Source: an uncultured Pseudomonadota bacterium (lineage in GTDB: Bacteria > Pseudomonadota > Gammaproteobacteria > Steroidobacterales > Steroidobacteraceae). From it: 14,747 nucleotides of DNA. Positions 13,891-14,747 of this stretch are shown here, in pieces. Within the stretch, counting starts at the first letter, position 1; the number at the start of each line of letters is the position of its first letter. A program made the position numbers and the translations under genes. The notes under the pieces are model-generated. The model ran no database searches and was not told where the DNA came from. It saw nothing but the letters and a program-made list of their open reading frames with translations. The stretch covers positions 1 to 14,747 of the forward strand of contig CAIVYV010000178.1 of assembly GCA_903910215.1 (NCBI GenBank), written 5' to 3'.

Positions 13891-14747
13891 ATGATGTTCC
13901 GACCATTCGTGCTAGCCGCGGTGACGGTGGCTACCGTACTGACGTCCGCTGCGGCCTCTGCCGATGACTCCCTCTTCAAGTTCATCGAGTCGCGCCGTGC
14001 TGCCGATCGTGCAGCAGCGCTCGATTTGTGGAACTGGGCGGAAGTTGGCTATCAGGAAGAGCAAAGCAGCGCACGTTTGCAGAAAGAGCTGCGCGAGGCG
14101 GGTTTTCGCATCACCGCGGGTGTAGCCGATATGCCGACTGCCTTCGTAGCCGAGTACGGCAGTGGTCAACCGGTTATCGCGATCCTCGCCGAGATGGATG
14201 CTTTACCGGGTGTTTCACAAGCGGCAGTGCCTGATCGCTCACCATTGAAGGGACGCATCTCGGGCCATGCCTGCGGACATCATCTGTTCGGTGCGGGTTC
14301 TACATCGGCCGCCATCGCGGTGAAGCATTGGCTGCAGACGCAGCGTCGCAGCGGGACGATTCGTCTTTACGGCACGCCTGCCGAAGAGGGTGGTGCCGGC
14401 AAAGCCTACATGGTTCGTGCCGGACTCTTTAACGACGTCGACGTGGCATTGCATTGGCACGCAGGCGATCAAAATATCGTCACCAACGAGCCGACACTCT
14501 CGAACAAGAGCGCCAAGTTCCGCTTCACCGGTGTCGCGGCTCATGCCGCTGGCGCTCCGGAGCGAGGGCGCTCTGCGCTCGACGGCGTCGAAGCGATGAA
14601 CTTCATGGCCAATCTGATGCGCGAGCACGTTCCGCAGGATGCGCGCATCCACTACATCATCACGCGCGGCGGCGATGCACCGAACGTCGTTCCCGAAAGC
14701 GCGGAGGTTTTCTACTACGTTCGCCACCGCAATCCGCTCGTGATGTC
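13891..14747 (+). CDS. Secreted AbgB-like M20 family amidohydrolase, 3' truncated by window
   Basis: The first 285 codons of an M20D metallopeptidase; the frame runs off the window end. It resembles AbgB, a subunit of the hydrolase that splits p-aminobenzoyl-glutamate into p-aminobenzoate and glutamate. Key residues are Asp103 in AEMDALPG, Cys128 and His130 in GHACGHH, the catalytic glutamate pair Glu165-Glu166 in TPAEEGGAGK, and His190 in HWHAG. The dimerisation domain begins near KFRFTGVAAHAAGAPERGRSA shortened here as GVAAHAAG, followed by the THIS-type PNVVPESAEV block. Unlike E. coli AbgB, residues 1-24 look like a signal peptide (hydrophobic stretch ending AAASA-DDS), so it probably works in the periplasm. 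AAGG lies 7 bases before the ATG at 13891; the next codon is also ATG. It is third in the gamma-lyase unit. Substrate is inferred; other N-acyl or aryl amino acids are possible. Confidence 0.9.
   Translation, partial: MMFRPFVLAAVTVATVLTSAAASADDSLFKFIESRRAADRAAALDLWNWAEVGYQEEQSSARLQKELREAGFRITAGVADMPTAFVAEYGSGQPVIAILAEMDALPGVSQAAVPDRSPLKGRISGHACGHHLFGAGSTSAAIAVKHWLQTQRRSGTIRLYGTPAEEGGAGKAYMVRAGLFNDVDVALHWHAGDQNIVTNEPTLSNKSAKFRFTGVAAHAAGAPERGRSALDGVEAMNFMANLMREHVPQDARIHYIITRGGDAPNVVPESAEVFYYVRHRNPLVM

Noticed and set aside
1..14747. Defence system, prophage, biosynthetic cluster or mobile element
   Set aside because: No nuclease, integrase, transposase, toxin-antitoxin pair, phage or assembly-line gene is present; all nine genes are metabolic, hydrolytic or transport genes of similar composition.

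Overview
The window is a dense stretch of bacterial chromosome, roughly 60% G+C by eye. It holds nine protein-coding genes and two short divergent promoter regions. No stretch longer than about 300 bases lacks a gene. I see no tRNA, rRNA, CRISPR array, insertion sequence or integrase. The closest relatives I can recall (NADPH-dependent 2,4-dienoyl-CoA reductase, AbgT and AbgB families, secreted S9, S12 and DUF885 hydrolases) suggest a heterotrophic, peptide- and lipid-degrading proteobacterium. It is probably a gammaproteobacterium, but I cannot name the genus.

Layout. (1) 2-6331, plus strand: the C-terminal 308 codons of fadH, a 1262-residue protein fusing a DUF885 metallopeptidase-like module to an S9 prolyl-oligopeptidase-like module, and a secreted serine beta-lactamase-family hydrolase starting 14 bp later. 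(2) 6313-9098, minus strand: a two-gene unit in which threonine ammonia-lyase (ilvA) is followed by an AbgT-family transporter whose ribosome site lies inside the end of ilvA. (3) 9161-10831, plus strand: an MFS_3-type exporter with a C-terminal soluble domain, divergent from ilvA. (4) 10818-12074, minus strand: a second, unrelated MFS transporter, tail-to-tail with the first. (5) 12111 to the window end, plus strand: a three-gene unit of a plant-type methionine gamma-lyase homologue, a DUF962/Mpo1-like membrane protein, and a secreted AbgB-like M20 peptidase cut by the window end.

How it may work together (inference). Four of the nine products are hydrolases with apparent signal peptides, or are built for export, and act on peptides or amides. 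AbgT and the AbgB-like enzyme are the importer and hydrolase families known for p-aminobenzoyl-glutamate use. IlvA and the gamma-lyase both release 2-oxobutanoate and ammonia from amino acids. FadH handles unsaturated fatty acids, and Mpo1 homologues shorten 2-hydroxy acids by one carbon. The region looks like a scavenging and catabolic neighbourhood rather than one defined pathway. The strongest novelty candidate is the DUF885-S9 double-peptidase fusion.
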